Part shown: positions 9,936-21,700 of the stretch, one piece after another | Layout of the letters: each line of letters opens with the position of its first letter | Numbering within the stretch: position 1 is the first letter of the stretch | Assembly: GCA_025358295.1 (NCBI GenBank) | Contig: JANYJY010000030.1 | Location: forward strand, 79,098 to 143,097 | Length of the DNA: 64,000 nt | Origin: Gammaproteobacteria bacterium | Lineage (GTDB): Bacteria; Pseudomonadota; Gammaproteobacteria; Steroidobacterales; Steroidobacteraceae | Direction: 5' to 3' | Translations under genes and position numbers: made by a program | Notes under the pieces: model-generated | What the model saw: the letters and a program-made list of their open reading frames with translations, nothing else | Told to the model about the DNA's origin: nothing | Databases searched by the model: none

Positions 9936-12900
9936 CTATCGGTCTACTGCAGCCGGGAGATCAATGTCATCCAACACGAGCGGCGCATGTCGCCGCAACA
10001 GCACGGTCCGCGCCTGCCACTGTTCTGGTTCGGGTAACTCCACCAGAAAATGCACTTCGTCGGCGGCATACGTGGCGATGGGCAATCCATCGCGGTACAG
10101 TAGGCGGTTGCGGGCGAGCGATGCGAGTCTCGCACCCGGCGTGATGATACCGATCAGATTGAGCGGATCAGCCCCGGATAGGGACACCAGTTGCCCCGAC
10201 TGTGGCTTGCGGCGCACATCGCGCAGCAACCCGACAGCCTCAGGCGCGGCGAATTGCTCCCCGGAAAAACCGGCGACGAACCGCCCGCCGCGAATCTCGC
10301 CCCTCGCCTCGAGCCGACGGCAGCACCTGAGCAAGTCGCGCCACGGCGGCAGCCAAGCGGCTTCGCGTCCGAGCAGCTTCCAGAAAACCACGCCCCAGCG
10401 TCGCAGCAGCGTGCGCACGATCAGTTCCACCGCCTCCTCGCTTCGATTCGGCGACGCGTGCTGTCGCCGCACCAGCGCCCAGCGTCCCGCATCCGCCATT
10501 CCGAACAGGGCGAGGCGGCGTTTGCGGCGCGCAGTATAGGAAGTGGATTTGCCGCGGCGGCCGCTCGGCAGCAGCAGCACGCGCAGGCCCGCGAAACTGT
10601 CGGAGTTCACCATGCCGAGAGCCACCAGTTCGGCTAGCGCATCCTCGACTTCCACCGGCAGCATGCCGACATGTTCCGCGATTTCATCGAAGAACGAGGC
10701 GCCGTGTTCGCGAATGTATTCGGCCACTGTCCGGGCTTTCGAACTCAAGTGAGCCGGATCGGATTGTTCGGTCAACGCCGACCATTGCGGCGCATTGCGC
10801 CTCGCCAGCAGCACAATGGGTGTGGAGCGAATCGGCGAGACGCCACGGCCGCGTTCCGTGGCCGCAGAGTGTTCCGCCGATTGAGGCGCGGCACGCGCAG
10901 CCAGCCGGGTCCAAATGGTGCGCCCGGCACGGCACTGCTCATCCAACCACTGCGGGTCGTATTCAGTCAGTCGCGCAGGCATGATCTCAGCCTCCCACGC
11001 GCCGGCGGGCGCTTCGAAGCCCTCCAGCTGGGTAAGCACCGCAGTCAGCGCATCGGATCCCTGCATTCGCGACGCCGGCACCACACGCTGCCATTCACAT
11101 AAAAAGCGCACGAAGTCCCGCGCTTGCACGGGCTCGATTTCCGCGCGCAAGCGCTTCACAGTGTAGCGGTGAACGCGCGCCAGCAGGCGCCGTTCGCACC
11201 ACTGCTCCTCGGCATTGCGCAGTTCCTGCCCAGCGTCCGCGCCAAAACGGCCGCGCATGACGAAGCCCTCCGCTTCGAGCGCCGCCAAGGCTATTTGGAT
11301 CCGTGATTCGGGCGCTGCCAGCGACTGCGCCATGGCCGCTGCGGTGACCGGCCCCAAACCCTCGAGGCGGCCGCGCACAATGGACACCAGGGATTCGTCG
11401 GAAATCGGCCCAGGCTCAAACAGCCGGCGCCTTTCGGTCGCCACCCACAGATGGGTATGTTCTACGGCTAGTCGGGCGACGCGACCCTGCAGGGCGAGTT
11501 CGTCCAGCAGCAGCGGCCATGCCGGGTTGCGCTGCCGCTCTTCTTCAGTGAGAAAAGTCAACCACGACAGTGCGTCGTGCAGCTCATCGGGCGTCGCCGC
11601 ATCGGGCCACGCCTCGGCACGCACTCGCGCAATGGCCTCCGGGTCGAGCTTGCCGATGTCGGCCGCGGATGCGGGGTCCAACCAGCGCCGGCTCATGACG
11701 GCCTGGGTGCGCCGCTCCTCGAGCGGCGCGTCGTCCAGAAAGGCATACGGGCGCGCATTCAACGCCTCGAGTGCCAGCGGTGAGGGCTCGGTAAGATCGC
11801 ATGCCACCACACGGATATCCCCGCTCTCGAGCCCGCGCAATACGTCCTCGAAGCGGTCGATGTCCATGGCATCCTCCAGGCAATCGCGGATGGTTTGCCG
11901 CACCAAGGGATGATCCGGTATCTCGATTTCTCCCGACAGATTCTCGGCGCAGGCCACCTGATCCGGGAACACTGACGCGAGCAGGTCCTGGGCGTTCATA
12001 CGTGCAATTTGCGGCGGGATTTTCTTGCCGCCGCGAAAGCGCGGCAACGCCAGAGATATGCCGGCATCCCATCGCCAGCGAACTTCGAACATGGGTGCCG
12101 CGCACAGCGCCTGAACCAGCAAGGGGCGCACCGTATTCGAATGCAGATAACGCGCCGCCTCCGCCAGCTCGAAGCTATGTGCATGAGTCAGCGACAGCAC
12201 GATGTGATCTTCGGTCGCGGCAGCCTGCAACTCAAAATTGAACGTGCGGCAGAACCGCTTGCGCAGCGACAGACCCCACGCGCGATTCACGCGGCTACCG
12301 AACGGCGAATGGATGATGAGCTGCATGCCGCCCGATTCGTCGAAGAATCGCTCGAAGACAATGGTCTCGAGGGTGGGCAGACAACCGAGCGCCGCGCGGC
12401 CGGCACTCAGGTACTGCAATATTTGCCAGGCCGCCTCCTCGTCCAATCCGACGGTGCGCGTCAGCCATTGCATGGCGCCGGCCCCCTCGACGCCCGGCCC
12501 GCCGAGGCGGATGTCGATTTCCCTGCGCAGTGCGGATACGGCCGCCGATAGTTCCGCGCTGCGGCCGGGCGCCTCGCCCAGCCAGAAGGGAATGGACGGC
12601 GGCTGGCCGTGTGCATCCTCGACTCGCACCGTACCGCGTTCCACCCGCAGAATTCGAAACGAGGTATTACCCAGCTGAAATACGTCGCCCTGCAGGCTTT
12701 CCACTGCGAAGTCTTCGTTAACCGTGCCGACGAGATGTCCTTCCGGCTCCAGCATCACCTTGTAGTCGGCATTATCCGGAATGGCGCCGCCGGACGTCAG
12801 CGCCGTCAGCCGCGCACCCTTGCGCGGCCGCAACATCTTATTGATAGAATCGTGATGCAACAGTGCCGCGCGGCGGCCCCGGCGGGTGCTGAAGCCCTCC

Positions 12901-14270
12901 GCCAGCATGCCCACACACTGGTCGAATTCTTCGCGCCGTAATTCCCGATAGGGATACGCCGCACGCACCAGGGCGAACAGTTCATCCTCGCTCCATTCGC
13001 GCGCCGCGACTTCGGCGGTGATCTGTTGAGCGAGCACATCGAGAGCGTTCTGCGGAATGGTTAAACGGTCCAACTCGCCGCGGCGAACCGCATCGAGCAG
13101 CGCCGCGCACTCCACCAATTCGTCGCGGGATAGAGGAAACAAGCGGCCCTTCGAGGTGCCACCCACGGAATGCCCGGCTCGGCCCACACGCTGCAAGAAC
13201 GCGTTGATTGATCGGGTGGAACCGATCTGACATACCAGGTCGACATCGCCGATGTCGATACCGAGTTCCAGTGACGCGGTCGCCACCAGCACCTTCAATT
13301 CACCGCGCTTCAGTCGCTGCTCTGCGTCGAGACGCCGCTCCTTGGCGAGGCTGCCGTGGTGTGCGGCCACATTTTTCTCATCGAGCCGCTCCGATAGATG
13401 CCGCGCCACGCGCTCGGCCAATCGTCGTGTATTCACGAACACCAGCGTAGTGCGGTGCTCGCGGATGAGTTCGGCCAGCCGATCGTAGATCTGAGTCCAA
13501 ACTTCGCCCGACATCACCGACTCGAGCGGCGATGCAGGCAGCTCCAGGGCAAGATCGCGATCTCGCAGGTGGCCGCTATCGATGATGGTGCAGCGGCCAC
13601 GATCGGTCCCACCGGCGCCGATTAGAAAATTCGCCACCTCCTCGATGGGCTTCTGAGTGGCGGACAGTCCGATCCGTGTCAATGGGCGCCCCGTAAGTGC
13701 CTGCAGCCGCTCGACCGACAGGGCCAGATGCGCGCCGCGCTTGTTGCCCGCGACGGCATGAATCTCATCGACAATCACGGTGCGGCAGGTTGAGAGCATG
13801 TCACGGCCCGACGCGGAGCCGAGCAAAATGTACAGCGATTCGGGCGTGGTCACGACGATGTGAGGCGGCTTGCGCCGCATGCCGGCGCGCTCGGCCTGCG
13901 AGGTGTCGCCGGTGCGCACCACGGCGCGAATGACCACATCAGGCAAATTCAGCGCCGCGAGTTCTTCGCGAATGCCCTGCAGGGGCGCCTCGAGATTGCG
14001 CTGAATATCGTTCGACAGGGCCTTTAACGGCGAGACATAGACGATGCGAGTCTCATCGGGCAGCGGCGCTTCCAACCCTTCTTTGACGAGCTGATCCACG
14101 GCAGCCAGAAAGGCGGCAAAGGTCTTGCCCGATCCGGTTGGAGCCGCCACCAGCACGTGCTGCCCGGATTGCAGCGCAGGCCACGCCCTTTCCTGCGCCG
14201 GCGTCGGCGCATCGAAGGTCCGCATGAACCAGGCGGCGACAGCTGGATGGAACGAATCGAGTGCGTTCAT
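9936..14270 (-). CDS. lhr: Lhr-type large ATP-dependent helicase
   Basis: Superfamily 2 helicase of about 1444 residues, the range of bacterial Lhr (large helicase-related) proteins, DNA-repair-linked 3'-5' helicases. Motif I is APTGSGKT near residue 40, motif II VDEIHA near residue 165, motif III SATQ, then [16 protein letters not shown] and the VGRAGHS motif VI. A long winged-helix and Lhr C-terminal region follows. The start is taken as the ATG at 14270, giving [15 protein letters not shown], the family-like N-terminus. An ATG at 14303 would add 11 residues. Open frame continues upstream to 14762 but runs through the cobalamin riboswitch on the other strand and is not coding. It is divergent from the ribonucleotide reductase operon. 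Confidence 0.9.
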   Translation of the reverse strand: MNALDSFHPAVAAWFMRTFDAPTPAQERAWPALQSGQHVLVAAPTGSGKTFAAFLAAVDQLVKEGLEAPLPDETRIVYVSPLKALSNDIQRNLEAPLQGIREELAALNLPDVVIRAVVRTGDTSQAERAGMRRKPPHIVVTTPESLYILLGSASGRDMLSTCRTVIVDEIHAVAGNKRGAHLALSVERLQALTGRPLTRIGLSATQKPIEEVANFLIGAGGTDRGRCTIIDSGHLRDRDLALELPASPLESVMSGEVWTQIYDRLAELIREHRTTLVFVNTRRLAERVARHLSERLDEKNVAAHHGSLAKERRLDAEQRLKRGELKVLVATASLELGIDIGDVDLVCQIGSTRSINAFLQRVGRAGHSVGGTSKGRLFPLSRDELVECAALLDAVRRGELDRLTIPQNALDVLAQQITAEVAAREWSEDELFALVRAAYPYRELRREEFDQCVGMLAEGFSTRRGRRAALLHHDSINKMLRPRKGARLTALTSGGAIPDNADYKVMLEPEGHLVGTVNEDFAVESLQGDVFQLGNTSFRILRVERGTVRVEDAHGQPPSIPFWLGEAPGRSAELSAAVSALRREIDIRLGGPGVEGAGAMQWLTRTVGLDEEAAWQILQYLSAGRAALGCLPTLETIVFERFFDESGGMQLIIHSPFGSRVNRAWGLSLRKRFCRTFNFELQAAATEDHIVLSLTHAHSFELAEAARYLHSNTVRPLLVQALCAAPMFEVRWRWDAGISLALPRFRGGKKIPPQIARMNAQDLLASVFPDQVACAENLSGEIEIPDHPLVRQTIRDCLEDAMDIDRFEDVLRGLESGDIRVVACDLTEPSPLALEALNARPYAFLDDAPLEERRTQAVMSRRWLDPASAADIGKLDPEAIARVRAEAWPDAATPDELHDALSWLTFLTEEERQRNPAWPLLLDELALQGRVARLAVEHTHLWVATERRRLFEPGPISDESLVSIVRGRLEGLGPVTAAAMAQSLAAPESRIQIALAALEAEGFVMRGRFGADAGQELRNAEEQWCERRLLARVHRYTVKRLRAEIEPVQARDFVRFLCEWQRVVPASRMQGSDALTAVLTQLEGFEAPAGAWEAEIMPARLTEYDPQWLDEQCRAGRTIWTRLAARAAPQSAEHSAATERGRGVSPIRSTPIVLLARRNAPQWSALTEQSDPAHLSSKARTVAEYIREHGASFFDEIAEHVGMLPVEVEDALAELVALGMVNSDSFAGLRVLLLPSGRRGKSTSYTARRKRRLALFGMADAGRWALVRRQHASPNRSEEAVELIVRTLLRRWGVVFWKLLGREAAWLPPWRDLLRCCRRLEARGEIRGGRFVAGFSGEQFAAPEAVGLLRDVRRKPQSGQLVSLSGADPLNLIGIITPGARLASLARNRLLYRDGLPIATYAADEVHFLVELPEPEQWQARTVLLRRHAPLVLDDIDLPAAVDR

Positions 14271-14349
14271 GAGAAGGGAGTCAGCGGGGTGTCGGGTAAG
14301 CATAATCGCGATTGACGGACATTGGCAAACACAATATCTTGTGTCTCGT

Positions 14350-14536
14350 CGCGGTGCCCAGCCTATAGGTGGGCTAAGAGGGAATCCGGTGCGAATCCGG
14401 AACTGCCCCGCAGCGGTAACTGGGAACGAAACATGCCTTGGCGCCAACCCTGGGACGATCTTGGGTTCGGGAAGCGGCATGCGGTAGGAATGGGCTGAAA
14501 CGTCGGCCCCGCCCAGAAGTCCGAAGACCTGCCGCG
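14350..14536 (+). promoter_or_regulatory. Cobalamin (B12) riboswitch
   Basis: A full adenosylcobalamin-type aptamer can be read. The closing stem is CGCGG (14350-14354) with CCGCG (14532-14536). The conserved core GAATCCGGTGCGAATCCGG, then CTGCCCCGCAGCGGTAAC, GGGAACGAA and the B12 box AGTCCGAAGACCTGCC (14518-14533) all match the family. It lies 215 bases before nrdA on the same strand. Established biology: such switches repress B12-independent enzymes when the cofactor is present, so class I reductase here is expected to be made when B12 is scarce. Confidence 0.93.
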
Positions 14537-14750
14537 ATCTGCGTCTCGAAAGAGGCGCTGTTCGGCTTTGGAGCTCTCGTGGGAGGAGCGTCCGGAGTGA
14601 TCGCGCGCGGCTGCCTGTGCCCGATCTAATCCGTTCGTGCCTTCTATGGAGTTCCGTGTTGCTCGGGGGAGCGGCGGCCGGCGATCGGCGCGCGCGCCCT
14701 CGTCCGCCGATGTTGTCCGTCGAGCGTCGATAGATAACGGAAGCATCGCC
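14537..14750 (+). other. Leader between B12 aptamer and nrdA
   Basis: About 214 bases of GC-rich leader downstream of the aptamer, expected to hold the expression platform. I see no clear terminator with a U-run. The frame open from GTG 14637 has no family-like sequence before residue 39 and is treated as leader. A GGAAG ribosome binding sequence sits eight bases before the chosen ATG at 14751, so control could be at translation initiation. Confidence 0.5.
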
Positions 14751-17147
14751 ATGAATCTGCATACCTCCAACGACAACTCGGTTGCAGCGGGCTCTGTCGC
14801 CATACAGCCCTCGTTCAAACTGAATTCGCCGCCGACGCCGCGCAACCCCATGCGCGTGACCAAGCGATCAGGCGTCCAAGAACCCATCGACGTCAACAAG
14901 ATCGTGCGCGCCGTGACTCGCTGCTGCGAAGGAATTCCCGACGTGGATCCCATGCGCGTGGCGCTCAAGACCATCGCCGGCCTGTTCGACGGCGCCACCA
15001 CGCGCGAGTTGGACGAGCTGTCTATCCGCACGGCCTCGTCGTTCATGGTCGAAGATCCCGCGTATTCGAAGCTCGCCGCGCGATTGCTGGCGGCTTTCAT
15101 CGACAAGGAAGTTCAGGGCCAGGGAATCTACTCCTTCTCGCAGTCCATCCGCGCCGGCTTCGACGTGGGCCTGATCAACGAACGGGTGCTGCAATTCGTC
15201 GAATCCCATGCCCGCAAGCTCAACGATGCCATCGACGTCGAACGCACCCGCAAATTCGAATATTTCGGACTGCGCACCTTGTACGATCGCTATGCGCTCA
15301 AGCATCCGAGCACCCGTCAAGTCATCGAAACTCCGCAGTACTTCTGGATGCGTGTCGCGACGGCGCTCAGCACCAGCGTGCAGGCGACTATCGAGCTCTA
15401 CGATCTGTTCTCCTCGCTCGACTATTTGCCCAGCTCTCCGACCCTGTTCAACGCGGGAACTCTGCACGAACAATTGTCGAGCTGCTTTCTGCTGGACTCG
15501 CCGCCCGATTCTCTCGAGGGTGTCTACGACAAGTACAAGGACATCGCATTGTTGTCAAAATTCTCCGGCGGCATCGGCGTTGCGTGGCACCGAGTCCGTG
15601 CAGAGGGCTCGTTGATTCGCTCCACCAACGGGCTCTCGAACGGCATCGTTCCGTGGCTCAAGACCTTGGACTCATCCGTTGCGGCGGTAAATCAGGGCGG
15701 CAAACGCAAGGGAGCGGCGTGCGTGTATCTGGAAACCTGGCATGCCGACATCGAATCTTTTCTCGAGCTGCGCGACAATACCGGCGATGAGGCACGCCGC
15801 ACCCATCACCTCAATCTTGCCAATTGGGTGCCCGACCTGTTCATGAGACGCGTCGAATCCGGCGAATCGTGGTCGCTGTTCGACCCCAAGGACGTGCCGG
15901 TACTTCCCGATCTTTGGGGCGCTGCTTTTGATGACGCGTACTGCCAGGCGGAGGCGCGCGGACTTGCCCGTAAGTCCGTACCGGCACGCGAGCTTTACGG
16001 CCGGATGATGCGCACCCTGGCACAGACCGGCAACGGCTGGATGACATTCAAGGACAAATCGAATCGAGCCTGCAACCAGACCGCGCAGCCCCAGGCCGTG
16101 GTTCACCTATCAAATCTTTGCACCGAGATACTTGAAGTCACCACCGCGTCGGAGACAGCGGTATGCAATTTAGGCTCCATCAACCTCGCGCAGCACCTGG
16201 GGGATCGCGAATTCGATTTCGAGAAGCTGGCGCACACCGTTGAAGTCGCCGTGCGTCAGCTGGATCGCGTCATCGATTTGAATTTCTACCCGATTTCAAC
16301 GGCGAGATCATCCAATCTGCGCTGGCGGCCGGTGGGTCTCGGGTTGATGGGCTTGCAGGACGTTTTCTTTAAGCTGCGGTTACCGTTCGACAGCGAGCCG
16401 GCGCGTTCGCTATCGCGCCGCATATCGGAGGCCGTGTATTTTCATGCGCTGCGCACCTCGTGCGAGCTGGCGCGGGAGCACGGTGCGCACCCCAGTTTTG
16501 CGCAGACCCGTGCTGCGGCGGGTGAATTGCAGTTCGATTCTTGGGGCGTCGTACCGGAGAACCTGGAACGCTGGCGTGAGCTGAAAGGCGAGATCCAAGC
16601 TCACGGCCTGCGCAACAGCCTGTTGATCGCGATCGCGCCAACGGCGACCATTGCCTCGATCGCCGGCTGTTACGAATGCATCGAGCCGCAGGTGTCGAAC
16701 CTGTTCAAGCGCGAAACTCTGTCCGGGGATTTTCTGCAGATCAATGCTTATCTAATCGAGGAATTGAAGCAGCTCGGGCAGTGGACAGCCGCCATTCGCG
16801 ACGCCATAAAGCTCGCCGACGGATCCGTGCTGCAAATAGAGTCCCTCCCGGCTGAACTGCGCCGGATCTATCGGACAGCCTGGGAGCTGCCCATGAAGGC
16901 GCTGATCGAAATGGCCGCGGAGCGCGGCGCCTACATCGATCAAAGCCAGTCCTTGAATCTTTTCATCGCCAATCCCAACATCGGCCAGCTGTCCAGCATG
17001 TACATGTACGCCTGGAAGCAGGGCCTGAAGACCACGTATTACTTAAGATCGAGGCCGGCGACACGCATCGCCAAGACAACGGTCTCAGAGCCGGATGCCG
17101 TTGCGTGTTCGCTTGAAAATCCCGAGGCCTGCGAGGCATGCCAGTGA
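14751..17147 (+). CDS. nrdA: Class I ribonucleoside-diphosphate reductase, alpha subunit
   Basis: Catalytic large subunit, about 798 residues. It reduces NDPs to dNDPs in the cytoplasm. An ATP-cone (allosteric activity) domain covers roughly residues 33-120 ([21 protein letters not shown]). The redox Cys is in LSSCFLL (Cys245). The radical-site motif NLCTE gives Asn455, Cys457 and Glu459, and the partner Cys472 lies in [10 protein letters not shown]. The Tyr-Tyr radical-relay pair is in KTTYYLRSR. The C-terminal tail ends CEACQ, the thioredoxin-facing Cys pair (794 and 797). All catalytic residues are therefore present. It overlaps nrdB by ten bases and sits under a cobalamin riboswitch. Confidence 0.95.
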   Translation: MNLHTSNDNSVAAGSVAIQPSFKLNSPPTPRNPMRVTKRSGVQEPIDVNKIVRAVTRCCEGIPDVDPMRVALKTIAGLFDGATTRELDELSIRTASSFMVEDPAYSKLAARLLAAFIDKEVQGQGIYSFSQSIRAGFDVGLINERVLQFVESHARKLNDAIDVERTRKFEYFGLRTLYDRYALKHPSTRQVIETPQYFWMRVATALSTSVQATIELYDLFSSLDYLPSSPTLFNAGTLHEQLSSCFLLDSPPDSLEGVYDKYKDIALLSKFSGGIGVAWHRVRAEGSLIRSTNGLSNGIVPWLKTLDSSVAAVNQGGKRKGAACVYLETWHADIESFLELRDNTGDEARRTHHLNLANWVPDLFMRRVESGESWSLFDPKDVPVLPDLWGAAFDDAYCQAEARGLARKSVPARELYGRMMRTLAQTGNGWMTFKDKSNRACNQTAQPQAVVHLSNLCTEILEVTTASETAVCNLGSINLAQHLGDREFDFEKLAHTVEVAVRQLDRVIDLNFYPISTARSSNLRWRPVGLGLMGLQDVFFKLRLPFDSEPARSLSRRISEAVYFHALRTSCELAREHGAHPSFAQTRAAAGELQFDSWGVVPENLERWRELKGEIQAHGLRNSLLIAIAPTATIASIAGCYECIEPQVSNLFKRETLSGDFLQINAYLIEELKQLGQWTAAIRDAIKLADGSVLQIESLPAELRRIYRTAWELPMKALIEMAAERGAYIDQSQSLNLFIANPNIGQLSSMYMYAWKQGLKTTYYLRSRPATRIAKTTVSEPDAVACSLENPEACEACQ

Positions 17148-18148
17148 GCCGCCTGCTCGATCCGGGTTTCAATCTGACGCTGCGCCCCATGCGCTACCCG
17201 AAGTTCTACGACATGTATCGATCTGCGATCAAGAACACCTGGAGCGTGGAGGAGATCGATTTCCAGATCGACCTCAGCCACATGCAGCGGCGCATGAATC
17301 CCGCCGACAGGCATCTGATCGAGCGGCTGGTGGCATTTTTCGCGACCGGCGACTCCATCGTCGCCAACAATCTGGTCTTATGCTTGTACAAGCACATCAA
17401 TGCTCCCGAAGCGCGCATGTATCTGTCGCGGCAGCTCTACGAGGAAGCGCTGCACGTCCAGTTCTATCTAACGCTGCTCGACAACTACATACCTAACGCC
17501 GAGCAGCGCGCCCGCGCCTTCTCGGCCATTGAGAGCGTCCCCTCGATCCGCCGCAAGGCGCAGTTCTGCCAACGCTGGACCGACTCAATACTCGATTTGC
17601 AGCGCATCGACTCCGCCGACGATAAGCGTCAGTTCTTGCTCAACCTGACCTGCTTTGCCAGCTGCATCGAGGGCCTATTCTTCTTCGGCGCATTTGCCTA
17701 TGTGTATTTCCTGCGTTCACGAGGCTTGCTGCCCGGCCTGGCATCGGGCACCAATTGGGTGTTTCGCGATGAGAGCGCACACATGGCGTTTGCGTATGAA
17801 GTGCTGCGCACTGTGCGCAGCGAAGAGCCCGATCTGTTCGACTCATCATGGGCTGCACAGGTGCGCACCATGATGGAAGAAGCCGTGGAATGCGAGGCCG
17901 CGTTTGCAGAGGACGTTCTAGCGGGGGGAGTCGCCGGCCTGACTCGCACCGAAATGCGTCAATATCTGCAGTATGTCGCCGACCAGCGGCTGACGTTGCT
18001 GGGTCTGCCGGTCTTGTACGGCGCGCGCAATCCCTTCGCATTCATGGAACTGCAGGATCTCCAGGAATTGACCAATTTCTTCGAACGCAAGGTGTCCGCC
18101 TACCAGGTTGCCGTGCAGGGCGAAGTAGCCTTCGATCATGCGTTCTAG
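17138..18148 (+). CDS. nrdB: Class I ribonucleoside-diphosphate reductase, beta subunit
   Basis: Small radical-generating subunit, 336 residues, ferritin-like. Metal ligands can be placed: Asp in FFATGDSIV, Glu103 and His106 in EEALHVQFY, Glu in ASCIEGLFFF, and Glu/His in RDESAHMAF. Tyr110, four residues after His106, is the expected tyrosyl radical, so this should be a Tyr-bearing class I enzyme rather than the Phe-bearing class Ic. The start (ATG in GCATGCCAGTGAG) overlaps the 3' end of nrdA by ten bases, which implies coupled translation. No nrdE/nrdI/nrdH-type genes are next to it. Confidence 0.95.
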   Translation: MPVSRLLDPGFNLTLRPMRYPKFYDMYRSAIKNTWSVEEIDFQIDLSHMQRRMNPADRHLIERLVAFFATGDSIVANNLVLCLYKHINAPEARMYLSRQLYEEALHVQFYLTLLDNYIPNAEQRARAFSAIESVPSIRRKAQFCQRWTDSILDLQRIDSADDKRQFLLNLTCFASCIEGLFFFGAFAYVYFLRSRGLLPGLASGTNWVFRDESAHMAFAYEVLRTVRSEEPDLFDSSWAAQVRTMMEEAVECEAAFAEDVLAGGVAGLTRTEMRQYLQYVADQRLTLLGLPVLYGARNPFAFMELQDLQELTNFFERKVSAYQVAVQGEVAFDHAF

Positions 18149-18154
18149 AGCGGC

Positions 18155-18187
18155 GCGGCGCCCGGCGAGGTCATCGCCGGGTGCCGC
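18155..18187. terminator. GC-rich hairpin between convergent nrdB and SRPBCC gene
   Basis: GCGGCGCCCGGCGA and TCGCCGGGTGCCGC form a 14-bp stem (one G-T wobble) around GGTCA, seven bases after the nrdB stop. Position between convergent genes suggests a bidirectional terminator, but there is no U-tract. Confidence 0.45.
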
Positions 18188-18211
18188 AACCAGGCCAGCT
18201 TGTCTCGAGCC

Positions 18212-18739
18212 TTACTTGGTCTCGGCCATTTTCTTCAGATTATCGAGCCCGCCCTGATAGACGCCGTTGATGGTATCCACCGCCGCCTTGTCGTTCTCGG
18301 CGTCGCCGGGATTGTCACCGACGTTCTTGCGCTTGAACCGGCCCGACCAGGTGACGGAGGACTTGTCCTTGCCCAGCGATTTGACGGCGAATATCGAGGT
18401 GTAGTTGCTGACCGGCAGGACTCCCTCGACGATGGCGTACTTGAAAGACATCCCGGCCTCGTTGTAGGCAAGCAGCTTCTCCTTGATGGTGCCGCCACCC
18501 TTCAAGGTCAGCAGACGCACCGCGCCCACCGTATTGTTCGAGCCTTCGACGATGGCATCGGTCGCGACGGCCGGATGCCAGTTGTTCAGTCCATTGAAGT
18601 CCTTGGTCGCGTCCCAAACCTTGGAGGCCGCCGCCTCGATGGTAATGGATTTGCTGGCGCTCAGCTGCGGGGCCGCCGCCAATGCGTAGCCGCACGCCAG
18701 CATGGATAGTCCGAATGCAATCGCAATCTTAGTTTTCAT
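18212..18739 (-). CDS. Secreted SRPBCC-family protein
   Basis: 175 residues with a Sec signal peptide (MKTKIAIAFGLSMLACGYALA, cut near AAA). The body is a START/polyketide-cyclase-like helix-grip fold: SKSITIEAAASKVWDATKDFNGLNNWHP at the start is the typical SRPBCC opening, and the last helix DTINGVYQGGLDNLKKMA closes it. These proteins bind hydrophobic ligands; export to the periplasm suggests lipid or ligand handling. The ligand is unknown. It lies 31 bases after the RND permease on the same strand, so it may be the last gene of that operon. Confidence 0.85.
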   Translation of the reverse strand: MKTKIAIAFGLSMLACGYALAAAPQLSASKSITIEAAASKVWDATKDFNGLNNWHPAVATDAIVEGSNNTVGAVRLLTLKGGGTIKEKLLAYNEAGMSFKYAIVEGVLPVSNYTSIFAVKSLGKDKSSVTWSGRFKRKNVGDNPGDAENDKAAVDTINGVYQGGLDNLKKMAETK

Positions 18740-18770
18740 GGCTATTCCTTGTGAAAAATAGAATTCGACA

Positions 18771-21700
18771 TCAACTCCCAGAAGCGGATTGGCGCAGCCA
18801 GCGCGCCGCCAAAGGCGGAATCAGCAAAAGGCTGACGAGGGTAGAAGACACCAAGCCGCCAAGAATTACCACTGCCATCGGCCCCTCGATTTCGTGACCG
18901 GGCTGATGCAGCTGCAAGGCCACCGGCAGCAGCGCAAGCCCGGTCAGCAATGCCGTCAGCAATACGGGCGTCAATCTTTCCTCGGCGCCCCTCGAAGCAG
19001 TGACCAGATTCCAAGGCTGTGCTTCCACGTGCACCAGATGGTCATAGTGCGACACCAGCAGTATGGTATTGCGCGCCGCCATGCCGAAAAGGGCCACGAA
19101 TCCAACCATGGCCCCAAGAGTCAAGTTGCCGCCCGTCAGGGCGACCGCCGCCACCCCGCCGATCAGAGTACTGGGCAAGGACAGAAGCACCAGCAGCACG
19201 TGGCGGGGGTGCCCGAAGGCAAGCGCCAGCAGCAACACGATGAGCACCAGGGCGGCCGCCGAATGCAGCAACAATTCGTTCCGAGCGGCGGCCTGCGCCT
19301 CAGCCGCACCACCAAAGCGCAAAAACACGCCGGGCGGCAGTGGAACCTTGGCGGCAATCGCTTGGCGCGCAGCCGCGGCATAGGCGGCTTGATCGGCGCC
19401 CTTCGGCGAGGCCAGCACGATTTGGCGGCGCAGGCCGTCTTGGTGCTCGACCAGACTGCGGGCCAGCGCCATGTCGATTTTGGCCACCGAGGACAGCGGC
19501 GTGACTGCACCGTCCCGGCCTCGCAGCAACAGAGCGCCCACCGCGCGCGGATCCGCGCCAGCGCGCGCGATGCGCACGACCACGGGCACGCTGCGATCCG
19601 CCTGGCTGAGTTCGGTCGCCTCGCTGCCGTGATAAGCCGCATTCATGGTCTGCAGCACATCCGCGGCCTGCAAGCCGTAGAGCGCCAACTGCTCGGGCAA
19701 CAGTTCCACGTGGAGTTCCACTTCGCGCGGCGGAACGGCCAGCCGGACGCTGCCGCTGTCCGGCAAGTGCTGCAAAACGTCGACGATCTGCGCCCCGACC
19801 CGGTCATCGGCATCGAGATCCGAGCCGATGACGCTGATCGAAAAAGGCGCGGACTCGCCGGACAGCGTCTCGCCGATGCGTTCCGCCAACACCGAATAGA
19901 TCTCGACGAGTTGATTCGGATAGTCATCGAAAACGTCGCGGATAGCCGCTTCAATTTCGCCGGCGCTATGGCCCTGGCGCGGGTCGATCTGCACTTCGAA
20001 CTCGCTCTTGTTGGGGGCGTCGGGATCCTGGCCGTTCTCCGCCCGGCCGATCTGCTCGGCCACGCTCTTGACGCCCGGTATGGCGCTGAGTCCCTTGGAG
20101 ATCTGTTGTCCGACCCGCGTGGTCTCGGTCAAGGAGATTCCAGGGCGCAGAGATGCGTGTGCGATCAAGTAGTTCTCGCGAAAATCGGGCAACAAGCGTG
20201 CGCCGAGCAAAGGCAGAAGAACGATTCCGGCAATGCCGCTCGACAAAACGATGGCAACGAGCGCGCGCGGCCGCTTATTTAGCCAGGTGATCGCGGCCAG
20301 CTGCCCGCGCTTTAAACGTTGCAGAAACGCCGCCTCCGATTTCGGAACATGGTGCGCCATCACCAGCGCACACAATGCCGGCGTAGCGCTCATGGCGACC
20401 AACAGAGATAGACCCACCGCAAGCAAAAAGGCGATGGACAGGGGTCTGAAGAATGCACCCTGCAGACCGGACATCATCAGTATCGGCAGAAAGGCCACCG
20501 CCACGGCCGCGGTCGCATAGAACACCGGCCGCCGCACCTCGAGCGACGCGCTGATAAAGAGCTCGCCTATGTTCATTTCCCCGGCAGCGCCGCGCCGACG
20601 CCTGAGAATGTTCTCGACATCGATGACGGCGTCATCGACCACCACACCGAGCGCGACGACGAGGCCGCCGAGCGTCATGGTATTGAGGCTCATTCCCCAG
20701 GCCTCGAGAATCCAGACCGTGGTCAATAACGCGAGCGGAATGGCGCTGAAGGAGATCAGGGCGCCGCGCCAATCGCGCAGGGTCAGCAACAACAGGGCGA
20801 CCACGAGCACGGCGCCGATCAGCAGGGAATTTCGCAGTTTCTCGATGGCGCTTTCAATGAAACTGGCCGGACGCAGCAGCGCGGCATGGTATTCGACGCC
20901 CTGCTTGGCCAGCGCCGGCGCGATTGCGTCGAGCCGCTGTTCAAGCGCGCGCGTGACGTCCAGCGTGTTGGCGCCGAACTGGGTCGACGTTTCGATCAGG
21001 ATGCCCGGCTTGCCGCCGATCAAGGCGTCGCCGAAGCGCGGCTCGGCGCCCTCCTGCAGCGTTGCCACATCGCGGAAGCGCACGACAATCCCGTTGTGGC
21101 TGCCGACCACCGCTTGCGCCAGAGCTTCAAGCGTCGCGCCGGGTGCCTGAGCCCGAATCACGATGCGCTGCGTCGGCGTTTCGAGATAGCCGCCGCCGAT
21201 CAACGCCGTTGCACGTTTGGCCGCCGCCATGACATCGTCGAGAGTCAGGCCTGCTGCGGCTAGCTTTGCCGAATTGATTTCAATCTGCCGCTCGCGCACC
21301 TCACCGCCGAAAATCTGCGCCTGCGCCACGCCGGGAACCGCGAGAATTTGCGGCTTGACCGTCCACTGCACCACGTCGCGCAGCTCCAGCGCAGAGAGCC
21401 GATCGCTGGTGTAGCCGAAGTGCAAGAGATATTCCATCGAGGAACTCAACGGCGACAACAGCGGAGCCCCGACGCCGGGCGGAAGGGACCCGGCAAATTC
21501 CGCGAGCCGCTCCGTCACGACCTGGCGCTGCCGATAGGGATCTCCCCCGCGATCGAACACCACTTGGATCGCCGACAGACCCTGGCTCGATGTCGAGCGT
21601 ACGGTCTTGACGTTCTCGGTTCCAGCCAGCAGCCCCTCCAGCGGCCGTGTGACCAGTGCCTCGACCTGAATCGCATCGAGGCCGGGCGCCTCGGTCTGCA

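Noticed and set aside
14271..14762. Upstream extension of the Lhr helicase frame to 14762
   Set aside because: It runs antisense through a complete cobalamin riboswitch and has no helicase-like sequence.
18789..20282. Long forward frame (497 codons) opposite the CzcA-like permease
   Set aside because: Shadow of a gene with unmistakable RND motifs; no recognisable protein pattern.
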